A stretch of DNA of 8,630 nucleotides from Rubrivivax sp. (GCA_004211235.1 SEEY01000130.1:1-8630), one strand, 5' to 3'. Counted from the first letter of the stretch, positions 1-5,835 are shown. The notes: generated by a model not told the origin, from the letters alone. Numbers and translations: made by a program.

Positions 1-208
1 TCGCGCCACCCAGCGCGTCGACCTCCTTCACCAGATGGCCCTTGCCGATGCCACCGATGCTCGGGTTGCAGCTCATCTGACCGAGCGTCTCGATGTTGTG
101 GGTCAGCAGCAGCGTCTGCGCGCCCATCCGCGCTGCGGCCAGCGCGGCCTCGGTCCCGGCATGGCCGCCGCCGACGACGATGACATCGAATTCCTTGGGG
201 TAGAGCAT
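1..208 (-). CDS. mnmG: MnmG (GidA), tRNA uridine-34 carboxymethylaminomethyl-modifying enzyme, N-terminal part
   Basis: Only the first 69 codons are inside the window; the gene continues past the left edge. The reading starts [20 protein letters not shown], where [11 protein letters not shown] is the FAD-binding Rossmann loop (GxGxxG/A type) of MnmG. It continues through [12 protein letters not shown], then [19 protein letters not shown], which is the family's signature around residues 46-65. MnmG works with MnmE in the cytoplasm to build the cmnm5 group on U34 of certain tRNAs, using FAD and methylene-tetrahydrofolate. The ATG at 206-208 is chosen because an AGGA Shine-Dalgarno (214-217) lies five bases upstream and the protein begins as other family members do. 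A promoter with a DnaA box lies upstream (259-287). Identification is firm from family knowledge. Confidence 0.96.
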   Translation of the reverse strand, partial: MLYPKEFDVIVVGGGHAGTEAALAAARMGAQTLLLTHNIETLGQMSCNPSIGGIGKGHLVKEVDALGGA

Positions 209-258
209 CTCGATCCTGGAAAGAGCGGGGGCCCGGCCAATGCGCGGGCGAACTGCGA

Positions 259-287
259 ATTTTACGAAGAGGCTGTGGATAAGTCAC
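259..287 (-). promoter_or_regulatory. Candidate sigma70-type promoter of mnmG
   Basis: Reading the minus strand, GTGACT (282-287, four of six to TTGACA) is followed after exactly 17 bases by TAAAAT (259-264, five of six to TATAAT). Transcription would start near 252, giving a leader of roughly 44 bases before the mnmG ATG. It is the best-formed promoter I found in the window. The spacer is occupied by a perfect DnaA box (274-282). Confidence 0.6.
274..282 (-). promoter_or_regulatory. Perfect DnaA box (TTATCCACA) inside the mnmG promoter
   Basis: The minus strand reads TTATCCACA, identical to the high-affinity DnaA box R1 type of E. coli. It covers the spacer and touches the last base of the -35 hexamer of the candidate mnmG promoter, so bound DnaA would collide with RNA polymerase. 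I saw no second perfect box elsewhere in the window, so this is not by itself a replication origin. mnmG (gidA) is often close to oriC, which makes DnaA control plausible. Binding itself is inferred. Confidence 0.6.
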
Positions 288-338
288 CCGCGGCATGGGG
301 CGTCCTGGGGGCATTGCGGCACGGCGCAAGAACCGCAG

Positions 339-355
339 TCGACGCGCTACGTCGA
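339..355. repeat. Short inverted repeat TCGACG/CGTCGA
   Basis: A perfect six-base inverted repeat with a five-base loop (CGCTA) lies between the mnmG promoter and the DUF2892 gene. There is no T run after it on either strand, so it is not a convincing terminator. It may be chance in GC-rich DNA. Confidence 0.3.
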
Positions 356-364
356 ACCGAAGCA

Positions 365-384
365 AGTTTGCGCCAGCGCAAGCT
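365..384. repeat. Palindrome TTGCGCCAGCGCAA upstream of the DUF2892 gene
   Basis: The core TTGCGC-CA-GCGCAA (368-381) is a perfect 14-base interrupted palindrome. The symmetry continues outward to 365-384 with one mismatch (T367 against G382). The two-base centre is too small for an RNA hairpin loop without opening a pair, and no T run follows, so a protein-binding operator fits better than a terminator. It ends 74 bases before the ATG at 459. The regulator is unknown. Confidence 0.4.
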
Positions 385-444
385 GGGTGCGACCACGGTT
401 CGGCAACCGCGGCGCCTGACGCGCAGGATGCGGTTTTGCAACGC

Positions 445-450
445 AAGGAG
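445..450 (+). promoter_or_regulatory. Ribosome binding site AAGGAG of the DUF2892 gene
   Basis: AAGGAG matches the Shine-Dalgarno consensus and sits eight bases before the ATG at 459. It fixes that start and is the strongest ribosome binding site on the plus strand of this window. Confidence 0.85.
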
Positions 451-458
451 ATCAGCAC

Positions 459-653
459 ATGTTCAAGACCAATGTCGGCGGCCTGGACCGGGCCGCGCGC
501 ATCGCTGTCGGGCTGATGCTGCTGGGCTTGGCCATCACGGGTCAGATCGGGCTCTGGGGTGCCATCGGCCTGGTGCCGTTGCTCACCGGCCTGGCAGGTA
601 CCTGCCCCCTGTACAGCATGCTGGGCATCAAGACCTGCCGCGTGAAAGGCTGA
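459..653 (+). CDS. Small DUF2892 (YgaP-like transmembrane domain) inner-membrane protein
   Basis: This 64-aa protein begins [19 protein letters not shown], the typical opening of DUF2892 proteins: a short cytoplasmic head with the NxGxxDRxxR pattern, then a hydrophobic hairpin. Two membrane segments are visible, about residues 15-30 and 32-46, separated by TGQ/GLWG. The end carries [12 protein letters not shown], with Cys49 and Cys60 in the usual family positions. In YgaP this domain anchors a rhodanese domain, but here it stands alone. Its function is unknown; the cysteine pair suggests sulfur or redox chemistry, which is inference. The start is fixed by AAGGAG at 445-450. A YkgJ-like cysteine-cluster gene follows after 32 bases. 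Confidence 0.9.
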   Translation: MFKTNVGGLDRAARIAVGLMLLGLAITGQIGLWGAIGLVPLLTGLAGTCPLYSMLGIKTCRVKG

Positions 654-673
654 GCGGTTGCGGCGACGGCGCG

Positions 674-679
674 GACAAT
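674..679 (+). promoter_or_regulatory. -10-like hexamer GACAAT placed for a leaderless transcript
   Basis: GACAAT matches TATAAT at four of six positions and is followed by six bases and then the ATG at 686, so transcription would begin at or beside the A of the start codon. No Shine-Dalgarno is present in the same interval. No clear -35 hexamer lies at 16-18 bases upstream. The same geometry recurs before the gene at 7942. Confidence 0.4.
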
Positions 680-685
680 CCGGGC

Positions 686-949
686 ATGGATTGCCGCCCC
701 CACTGCGCCGCCTGCTGCATCGCCCCGTCGATCAGCTCGCCCATCCCCGGCCACCCGGACGGCAAGCCGGCGGGCGTGCGCTGCGTGCAGCTCGACGATG
801 AGCTGCGCTGCCGCATCTTCGGTCGGCCAGAGCGCCCGGCGGTGTGTGGCTCGCTGCCGCCGCACGAGGAGATGTGCGGTGAAAGCCGCGAGCAGGCGAT
901 GCGCTGGCTCGGCTGGCTGGAGAGCGAGACCGCGCCGTCGGATCCTTGA
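686..949 (+). CDS. YkgJ-type cysteine-cluster protein (UPF0153 family)
   Basis: The 87-aa protein begins [17 protein letters not shown]. It has the family's CxxxCxxCC head (Cys3, 7, 10, 11) followed by Cys33, Cys42, Cys54 and Cys64, eight cysteines in all. The segment [14 protein letters not shown] (41-54) is characteristic. Family members are thought to bind zinc or an iron-sulfur cluster, but no reaction is established. The ATG at 686 is chosen because the CxxxCxxCC motif starts two residues later; the frame is open further upstream, but that part reads as low-quality shadow sequence. There is no Shine-Dalgarno. It may be leaderless from GACAAT (674-679) or read through from the DUF2892 gene, whose stop is 32 bases upstream. 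Confidence 0.88.
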   Translation: MDCRPHCAACCIAPSISSPIPGHPDGKPAGVRCVQLDDELRCRIFGRPERPAVCGSLPPHEEMCGESREQAMRWLGWLESETAPSDP

Positions 950-983
950 CCTTCTCGAGAGCGCGAGTCGGGATGGGGCGCGG

Positions 984-1202
984 TCAGGCCTCGGGCACCG
1001 CATGGCCTGGGCGCCACTGGGCGCGCCAGCCGCGGGCGCGCGGGTGGTCCCAGTATTTGTCGAAGAAGTAGTGCAGCACCGTGTTGGCCAGTGGCTCGAC
1101 GAAAGTGACGGCGCCCGCCACGGCCATGCTGCCTGTCAGCGCATAGGTCACCGTGAACGAAGTGCCAAGGTGCAGAAGGCCGAAGCTCAGGGTCTTGGTC
1201 AT
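984..1202 (-). CDS. DUF2061 small membrane protein
   Basis: This 72-aa protein begins MTKTLSFGLLHLGTSFTV. It has two predicted membrane segments, about residues 4-22 and 26-45. The core GSMAVAGAVTFVEPLANTV (24-42) matches the DUF2061 pattern (G.....A...EP..NT), followed by HYFFDKYW. After the domain comes a hydrophilic tail rich in Arg and Trp (about 52-72) that is not part of the family core. The function of DUF2061 is unknown. The gene converges on the YkgJ-like gene with a 34-base gap in which I see no terminator. A Fur-box-like sequence lies 28 bases upstream of the ATG. No Shine-Dalgarno is obvious, and the start rests on family alignment and the short AT-rich upstream region. Confidence 0.87.
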   Translation of the reverse strand: MTKTLSFGLLHLGTSFTVTYALTGSMAVAGAVTFVEPLANTVLHYFFDKYWDHPRARGWRAQWRPGHAVPEA

Positions 1203-1229
1203 CGCCTATGGACTCGAATATTTGAATAG

Positions 1230-1248
1230 CTAAATGCTAATCATTCCG
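1230..1248. promoter_or_regulatory. Fur-box-like sequence between divergent genes
   Basis: The core AATGCTAATCATT (1233-1245) matches 12 of 13 bases of the centre of the classical 19-base Fur box. Over all 19 bases the match is 12, since the flanks are poor. It sits in an AT-rich island (about 1203-1247) that is unusual for this GC-rich window. The divergent DUF2061 gene (ATG at 1202) and the 1308 gene flank it, so it could act on either. Binding is inferred. Confidence 0.4.
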
Positions 1249-1307
1249 GGCAGGTTCAGCCAATCGCTTCCGCCTATGCCGGCGATGGACGACTTACGCT
1301 CCCCGCC

Positions 1308-1802
1308 ATGAAGCCCATCGACGCAGCCGTCCCACCCAACAGTCTGCTCGGTCGCCTGGCTCAGCAGCGCAGCGCCTTTGCGGATGCCTACACACTGAGC
1401 CTCCCCCGCGCGGTTTCGCTCGCCGACTTCGTCGAGGCTTTCTACACGACGCGTCTCTTCAAGGTCGAACGCGCGCTGATCTCGCTGCTGGGCAAGCCGT
1501 CCAGCGACGCGATGGCGCGCGCCGTGGCGCGTGGGGAGGGATCGCGCATCGCCGTGTGGACCGTCGAGGCCCGCACGGCCGACGAGTTGCTGATGCACGA
1601 AGACAGCGTCGCCACCCGGTCCTGGTTCAAGGTCGAGCCGGGCGCGGGCGGCGGCACGCTGCTGTGGTTCGGCTCGGCCGTCGTGCCACGCCGGCACGAA
1701 CCCTGTGGCGCGGCCCGCATGGGCACCGTGTTCCGCCTGCTGCTCGGCTTCCACCGCCTCTACTCGCGGGCGCTGCTCGCGGCAGCGGCCCGCAAGCTCT
1801 AG
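1308..1802 (+). CDS. Uncharacterised protein, 164 aa (possibly DUF2867-like)
   Basis: I recognise this as a kind of hypothetical protein seen in Burkholderiales, but cannot name a function. It is soluble, with no signal peptide or membrane segment. Visible features are an N-terminal AxxxDAYTLSLPRAVSLADF (24-44), AFYTTRLFKVERALI (residues 49-63), RSWFKVEPGAGG (104-115), LWFGSAVVP (119-127) and a C-terminal amphipathic FRLLLGFHRLYSRALL. The alternation of strand-like segments with a long final helix would fit a lipid- or ligand-binding SRPBCC-type fold or the DUF2867 family; this is a weak inference. The ATG at 1308 has no Shine-Dalgarno; a -10-like TACGCT ends seven bases upstream. The stop TAG abuts the stop of the convergent lipoprotein gene. 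Confidence 0.75.
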   Translation: MKPIDAAVPPNSLLGRLAQQRSAFADAYTLSLPRAVSLADFVEAFYTTRLFKVERALISLLGKPSSDAMARAVARGEGSRIAVWTVEARTADELLMHEDSVATRSWFKVEPGAGGGTLLWFGSAVVPRRHEPCGAARMGTVFRLLLGFHRLYSRALLAAAARKL

Positions 1803-2303
1803 CTAAGACCCGGTGCCTTTGCCGCTGACCTTGTCCGTCACCGGTCGTTGCGTCGCCGCGTCCTCGATCCAGGCCTCGCACACTTCGGCCGCGATGCGCC
1901 CCGCCACCCGGTAGGCCTTGCCGGCCTCGGGCGCGAAAGCCACCTCGCCCTGCACCTGGCAGGTGGGCCGCGTCAGCGCGAGCAGGGGCGCGCCGTACTG
2001 CGTCAGCGCCTGCAGGCGCACGCGCGCCGGCCGCAGCGGCAGCTCGTTCGTCAACGCGACGGGCGACACCGCAAAGCCGCGTCCCTGGTTGGCGCGCACC
2101 GTGGCGGCGCTGGTGCTCAGCAGTTGCCGGCCGTCGACCTGCGTCAGCTCGAAGACGTGCAACAACTGGCGGTTGATCTGCTCGGCCTGGTCGGCCACAT
2201 TGACCGTGGGGCCGGCGTAGTCGGGTGGCGTCGCCGGCTGCAGGCCGGCGCAGCCGCCGAGCAGCGCCAGCGCGAGGCTCGTGGCAAGGACGCCGGCCTT
2301 CAT
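1803..2303 (-). CDS. Small envelope lipoprotein, last gene of the hydrolase-NatAB operon
   Basis: The 166-aa product begins MKAGVLATSLALALLGGCAG, a type II signal peptide with lipobox LLGGC; Cys18 would be lipidated after cleavage. The residue after Cys is Ala, not Asp, so sorting to the outer membrane is likely if Lol rules apply. The mature part is about 149 aa with two further cysteines, in RPTCQVQG and AAEVCEAW, which could form a disulfide. I recognise no domain. Its ATG overlaps the permease stop by four bases (2300-2303), and GGTGG (2308-2312) is a fair ribosome binding site within the permease gene. Longer readings of this frame reach back into the permease gene and are shadow. Co-translation with the exporter suggests an accessory envelope part; the role is inferred. 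Confidence 0.88.
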   Translation of the reverse strand: MKAGVLATSLALALLGGCAGLQPATPPDYAGPTVNVADQAEQINRQLLHVFELTQVDGRQLLSTSAATVRANQGRGFAVSPVALTNELPLRPARVRLQALTQYGAPLLALTRPTCQVQGEVAFAPEAGKAYRVAGRIAAEVCEAWIEDAATQRPVTDKVSGKGTGS

Positions 2304-3463
2304 CGAGCCACCGCCGCACGCATCGAGCGGGCCACATACCAGAGCGCCACGGCCGCCAGTGCGAAGCCGACGACCACGCCGGGCAGCACCTGCTCCCAGC
2401 GCAGCGCCTCGCCCTTGAGCACGGCCAGCATCAGCGTGTTCTGGGCAAGACCCGGCACCCACAGATACCAGGCCGCGTCGCCGCCCGGGTTGAGGAGCGT
2501 GACCATCGGCATCAGGCTGACGGCCGTGACGATCAGCGTGCTGCCGGCCTGGGCCTCCTTGAAGGTCTTGGAGCGGATGGCCAGCGCCATCAGCATGGCC
2601 GAGAGACCCGCGGCCAGCGGGATCTGCAGCAGCCAGAAGGCCAGCGCCTCCTCGATGCCGAACTGGAACATCGCCTGCAGGCTGTCGCTCTTCAACAGCC
2701 ACTGCGCCGGCACGAAGCTCAAGCTCGACAGCGCCGCCACCGCCATGCCCAGCAGCGCCACGGCGCCCCACTTGCCGACGACGATGGCGCCATGCGGTGC
2801 CGGGTTCATCAGCAGCGGCTCCAGCGAACCGCGCTCGCGCTCGCCGGCCGTGCTGTCCAGCGCCGCACTCAGGGCGCCGTAAAGCACGGCCATGATGATG
2901 AACATCGGCAGGATGCTGGTCAGCCGCGTCGCGCGGGCCTGCACGCTGGCAAGGTCGCGCTCCTGGATGTCGATGGGCTGCAGCAGCTCCACCGACACGC
3001 CGCGCATCGCCATGTTCAGCGACGCGCGCTCATTGTTGAAGCCCCACAGCACGCGCTGGATGGGCCCGATGCCGGCAGCGGCGCGCTGGTTGGCGCTGTC
3101 GCTGACGATCTCCACCGTCGGCGCCTCGCCCGCCAGCAGCTTGGCCTCGAAGTCCTTGGGCACGACGAGCACCGGCTCCAGCAGCTTGGTGCTGCGCAGC
3201 CCGGCCTCGTAGTCGGGCGGCGCCTGCTTGATGACGTAGGTCTGGCGCTCGATGAAGTTCTTCAGCGTCGGGGCCGTGTCCAGGCCCACGGCGGTCAGCT
3301 CGCGGCGGTCGGCGCGCTCCTCCAGCGACGCGATCAGGCTGGACAGCGCCGTCAGCAGCAACGGCCCCATCAGCAGCGCCGGCAACAGGATGCGCAGCAG
3401 CGTGCGGCGGTCGCGCAAGGCATCCGCCAGTTCTTTTGCAAAGACGATCCAGGCCTGTTTCAT
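2300..3463 (-). CDS. natB: NatB-like ABC-2 transporter permease
   Basis: This 387-aa membrane protein begins MKQAWIVFAKELADALRDRR, the elbow helix typical of ABC-2 (NatB, COG1668-like) permeases. Membrane segment 1 is at about 22-44. A soluble extracytoplasmic domain of about 140 residues (45-182) follows. Five more segments lie at about 183-203, 227-249, 268-296, 306-325 and 358-378. STAGERERGSLEPLLMNP (204-221) is the coupling-helix region that contacts the ATPase. It should form an inner-membrane export complex with the NatA-like protein encoded immediately upstream. NatAB of Bacillus extrudes sodium, but homologues handle other substrates, so sodium export should not be assumed. The start overlaps the ATPase stop (ATGA, 3460-3463) and AAGAGG (3471-3476) is a good ribosome binding site. 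Confidence 0.93.
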   Translation of the reverse strand: MKQAWIVFAKELADALRDRRTLLRILLPALLMGPLLLTALSSLIASLEERADRRELTAVGLDTAPTLKNFIERQTYVIKQAPPDYEAGLRSTKLLEPVLVVPKDFEAKLLAGEAPTVEIVSDSANQRAAAGIGPIQRVLWGFNNERASLNMAMRGVSVELLQPIDIQERDLASVQARATRLTSILPMFIIMAVLYGALSAALDSTAGERERGSLEPLLMNPAPHGAIVVGKWGAVALLGMAVAALSSLSFVPAQWLLKSDSLQAMFQFGIEEALAFWLLQIPLAAGLSAMLMALAIRSKTFKEAQAGSTLIVTAVSLMPMVTLLNPGGDAAWYLWVPGLAQNTLMLAVLKGEALRWEQVLPGVVVGFALAAVALWYVARSMRAAVAR

Positions 3464-4242
3464 GCGGCCACCTCTTCAGGAAATGCGAGCTTCACGAAGG
3501 CGTCCTCGAAGCGCGTCGCGCCGGCCTGTTCCAGCAGCGCCGGCACGCTGCCGCGGGCCACGCTGCGGCCGGCGGCGACGACGACCACCTCGTCGCAGAG
3601 CTGCTCCACCTCCTGCATGATGTGCGTCGAGAAGACGATGCATTTGCTGCCGCCCGCCGGGCTGCGCAGCCAGCGCAGCGCCTCGCGCAGGGCGCGCGTG
3701 GCCAGCACATCCAGGCCGTTGGTGGGCTCGTCCAGCACGATGTTGGCGGGGTCGTGCACGAGGGCGCGGGCCAGTGCCGTCTTCATGCGCTCGCCCTGGC
3801 TGAACCCCTCGGCGCGGCGGTCGAGGATGGCCTGCATCTCCAGCAGCTTCGCGAGTTCGTCGGCGCGGGCGTTGGCGGCGTCCGGGTCCATGCCCTGCAG
3901 GCGGCCGTAGTAGCTGATGTTCTCGCGTGCCGACAGCCGCGGATACAGCCCGTGGGCATCGCCGAGGATGCCCATGCGGGCCAGGGCCTTCAGCGGCGCG
4001 TCCTTCACGACGATGCCGTCGCAGGCGATGTGACCCGCGTCGGGCGCGAACAGTCCGCCGAGCATGCGCAGCGTTGTCGTCTTGCCCGCGCCGTTGGCGC
4101 CGAGCAGGCCGGTGATGCGGCCGTCGGGCGCGTTGAGGCTCACGCCCTGCACGGCATGCACGATGCGCTTGGTGCCGCGCTTGAAGAGGCCCGCGCCGGT
4201 GCGGGTGGTGAACTGCTTGTGGACGTCTCGGATCTCGATCAT
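3460..4242 (-). CDS. natA: NatA-like ABC transporter ATPase
   Basis: This 260-aa cytoplasmic ATPase has Walker A GANGAGKT (48-55), signature FSQGE (147-151), Walker B IVLDE (168-172), D-loop NGLD (175-178) and switch His207 in STHIM. The segment after strand 3 reads GILGDAHGLYPRLSARENI (91-109); the usual Q-loop glutamine is not seen there. The GLYPRL and FSQGERMK pattern fits the NatA (COG4555-like) group. It should power the NatB-like permease. The ATG at 4242 overlaps the hydrolase stop (ATGA, 4239-4242), and GGGAGG (4252-4257) lies eight bases upstream inside the hydrolase gene, so translation is probably coupled. The substrate is unknown. Confidence 0.95.
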   Translation of the reverse strand: MIEIRDVHKQFTTRTGAGLFKRGTKRIVHAVQGVSLNAPDGRITGLLGANGAGKTTTLRMLGGLFAPDAGHIACDGIVVKDAPLKALARMGILGDAHGLYPRLSARENISYYGRLQGMDPDAANARADELAKLLEMQAILDRRAEGFSQGERMKTALARALVHDPANIVLDEPTNGLDVLATRALREALRWLRSPAGGSKCIVFSTHIMQEVEQLCDEVVVVAAGRSVARGSVPALLEQAGATRFEDAFVKLAFPEEVAA

Positions 4243-5708
4243 TTCGCCGTCCCTCCCTGAACGGGCTGGAAGGCTGGGGGGCGCGGGATGCGCGTCGCGC
4301 AGGCCACGTCCTGCGGCAGCGCGGCGGCGTCATCCTTCGCGTCGATGAAGCGGAACATCACGTCGCGCACACAGCCCACCGCCATCACGCCGTGGCCGGC
4401 CTCGGGCACGACGACATGCTGCACACGCCCCGGATGACCCACGCCGAGCGCCTTGGCGACACGCTCACCATGGCGGGCCGGAGTGGCCGGGTCGGCGCCG
4501 CCGCTCAACAGCAGCACCGGGCTCGGCGCGGGCGGCAGCGTGTAGAAATCCGCCGGCACCTCGCCGCGGGGCCAGGTCTTGCACACCCGGACATACATGT
4601 CGGCATCGACGTGGCCGTAGTCCGCGCCGGGCTTGTCGGTGGCGCTGCCCAGCCGCGGCAGGTCCTCCGCGCAGATGACGGAGAAGTGCATGCCCATCGC
4701 CAGCTTCTGGCCCTTGCCGCCGGCAAACGCCGATGTCAGGCCGAACAGGCCGTCGAAGCGGCCGTCATTCGCCGCCGCGTGGATGGCGGCCGGCAGCGCG
4801 GCGGCCAGTGCCGGCTGGTAGAGCGGCGGCCGCACGGCGCGCAGCAGCAGCTCGCGGTCGACGGTGAAGCGCTCGGGCTCGCCGGTCAGCGGCTGGGCAA
4901 CGGTCACCTGGCGCGGCAGCGACGCGAGCAGCTTGCGCCAGTCGGCGCGCAGCTCGGGGTGGGTCTTGGCGTTGGCGTCGATCAGCTTGTCGAGCGCCGC
5001 CTGCGTGTCCGGCGAAAAGCTGGCCGGCAGCACCATGTCCGGCGGCGCGACGCCGTCGATGACGGTGCGCCTGACCTTGGTCGGGAACTGGCGCAGGTAT
5101 TCCAGCGCGGCGCGCGTGCCGTAGCTGCCGCCGACGAGGTTCCACTGCGGCACGTCGAGCGCCTCGCGCACGGCGTCCATGTCCTGCATCGCAATCGTCG
5201 TCGTGAAGAAGCGCAGGCCACCCGCTTGTCCGTACGGCAGCTTCTCCAGCGTCGCTCGGCAGGTCTCCAGCCGCTTCATCTGTGCCTCCGTGTCGAGCTG
5301 CTCGGTGATGGGCAGCTTGCTGTCGTCCGGGCATTCCAGCGGCGCGGAGCGGCCGGTGCCGCGCTGGTCGACGAAGACGATGTCGCGCCGGTTGTTCAGC
5401 CGCGAGAGCCGCTGGAGCACGCGCGAGGCCACGCCGATGGCGCTCTGGCCGGGGCCGCCCGCCAGCATCAGCACGGCGTCGGGCTGCTTGTTGCGCGCCA
5501 TCGCCGGCACGACGAGGTAGTGGATGTCGACCTTCACGCCGTCCGGCCGGGCCGGGTCCAGCGGGCGCTGCAGGCTGCCGCACTTCAGCTCGTTGGGAAT
5601 GCCGTCGATGCGGCAGCGTTTCAGCGGGGTGGCCGCGCGGGCGAGCAGCGGCAGGCAGAGCAGAAAGGCGGCGGCGAGCGCACAGGCGCGCCGGGCGGGG
5701 AAGGGCAT
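4239..5708 (-). CDS. Exported alpha/beta hydrolase, TAP-like (tripeptidyl aminopeptidase / proline iminopeptidase relative)
   Basis: The 489-aa protein begins MPFPARRACALAAAFLLCLP and has a Sec signal peptide with likely cleavage after ARA (residue 25). The fold's landmarks are in order: AGGPGQSA (83-90, oxyanion region), VDQRGTGRS (113-121), nucleophile elbow GGSYG with Ser195, Asp406 in SGGADPATP, and His439 in PEAGHG. The C-terminal part fits the TAP-like domain. The mature protein has eight cysteines (32, 43, 126, 150, 346, 376, 446, 470), consistent with disulfides in the periplasm. Family members cleave N-terminal residues from peptides or hydrolyse esters; the substrate here is unknown. 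The start at 5708 is chosen for the signal peptide and GGAG (5717-5720) eight bases upstream. A longer reading from 5768 adds an Arg-rich, implausible head. It is the first gene of the four-gene operon. Confidence 0.93.
   Translation of the reverse strand: MPFPARRACALAAAFLLCLPLLARAATPLKRCRIDGIPNELKCGSLQRPLDPARPDGVKVDIHYLVVPAMARNKQPDAVLMLAGGPGQSAIGVASRVLQRLSRLNNRRDIVFVDQRGTGRSAPLECPDDSKLPITEQLDTEAQMKRLETCRATLEKLPYGQAGGLRFFTTTIAMQDMDAVREALDVPQWNLVGGSYGTRAALEYLRQFPTKVRRTVIDGVAPPDMVLPASFSPDTQAALDKLIDANAKTHPELRADWRKLLASLPRQVTVAQPLTGEPERFTVDRELLLRAVRPPLYQPALAAALPAAIHAAANDGRFDGLFGLTSAFAGGKGQKLAMGMHFSVICAEDLPRLGSATDKPGADYGHVDADMYVRVCKTWPRGEVPADFYTLPPAPSPVLLLSGGADPATPARHGERVAKALGVGHPGRVQHVVVPEAGHGVMAVGCVRDVMFRFIDAKDDAAALPQDVACATRIPRPPAFQPVQGGTAK
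4252..4257 (-). promoter_or_regulatory. Strong ribosome binding site of the NatA-like gene
   Basis: On the minus strand this reads GGGAGG, within AGGGAGGG, eight bases before the ATG at 4242 and inside the last codons of the hydrolase gene. It confirms the overlapping start. Confidence 0.8.
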
Positions 5709-5738
5709 GGCAGGGGCTCCAGGGACCGAATGGGCGCG

Positions 5739-5744
5739 AGTATC
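5739..5744 (-). promoter_or_regulatory. Candidate -10 element for the hydrolase-NatAB operon
   Basis: On the minus strand GATACT (four of six to TATAAT) would start transcription near 5732, about 24 bases before the hydrolase ATG. No convincing -35 hexamer stands 16-18 bases further upstream. This is a weak call. Confidence 0.25.
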
Positions 5745-5835
5745 CGGGCGCCGGCGGCTGCCGCCCATGCGTCACGGTTCACCGGCAGTCCGGCGTGTCT
5801 GAATGGCCCCGCATGCGTGTTGAACGGCGTGCCTG

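Noticed and set aside
274..282. The DnaA box as evidence of a replication origin
   Set aside because: Only one perfect box is visible, with no cluster, no AT-rich unwinding region of useful length and no dnaA or parAB gene in the window. Regulation of mnmG is the simpler reading.
35..685. Upstream extension of the YkgJ-like frame back to position 35
   Set aside because: It would run antisense through mnmG and over the DUF2892 gene, and the added residues are Arg-rich and unlike any family. The cysteine motif begins right after the ATG at 686.
2225..3910. 561-codon open frame on the plus strand across the permease and ATPase genes
   Set aside because: It is antisense to two well-supported genes and its product is rich in Gln, Arg and His runs, as expected from the complement of GC-rich codons. 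No family motif or ribosome binding site.
2300..4242. Assigning sodium export to the NatAB-like pair
   Set aside because: The family name comes from a Bacillus sodium exporter, but substrate cannot be deduced from these motifs and the hydrolase and lipoprotein partners point elsewhere.
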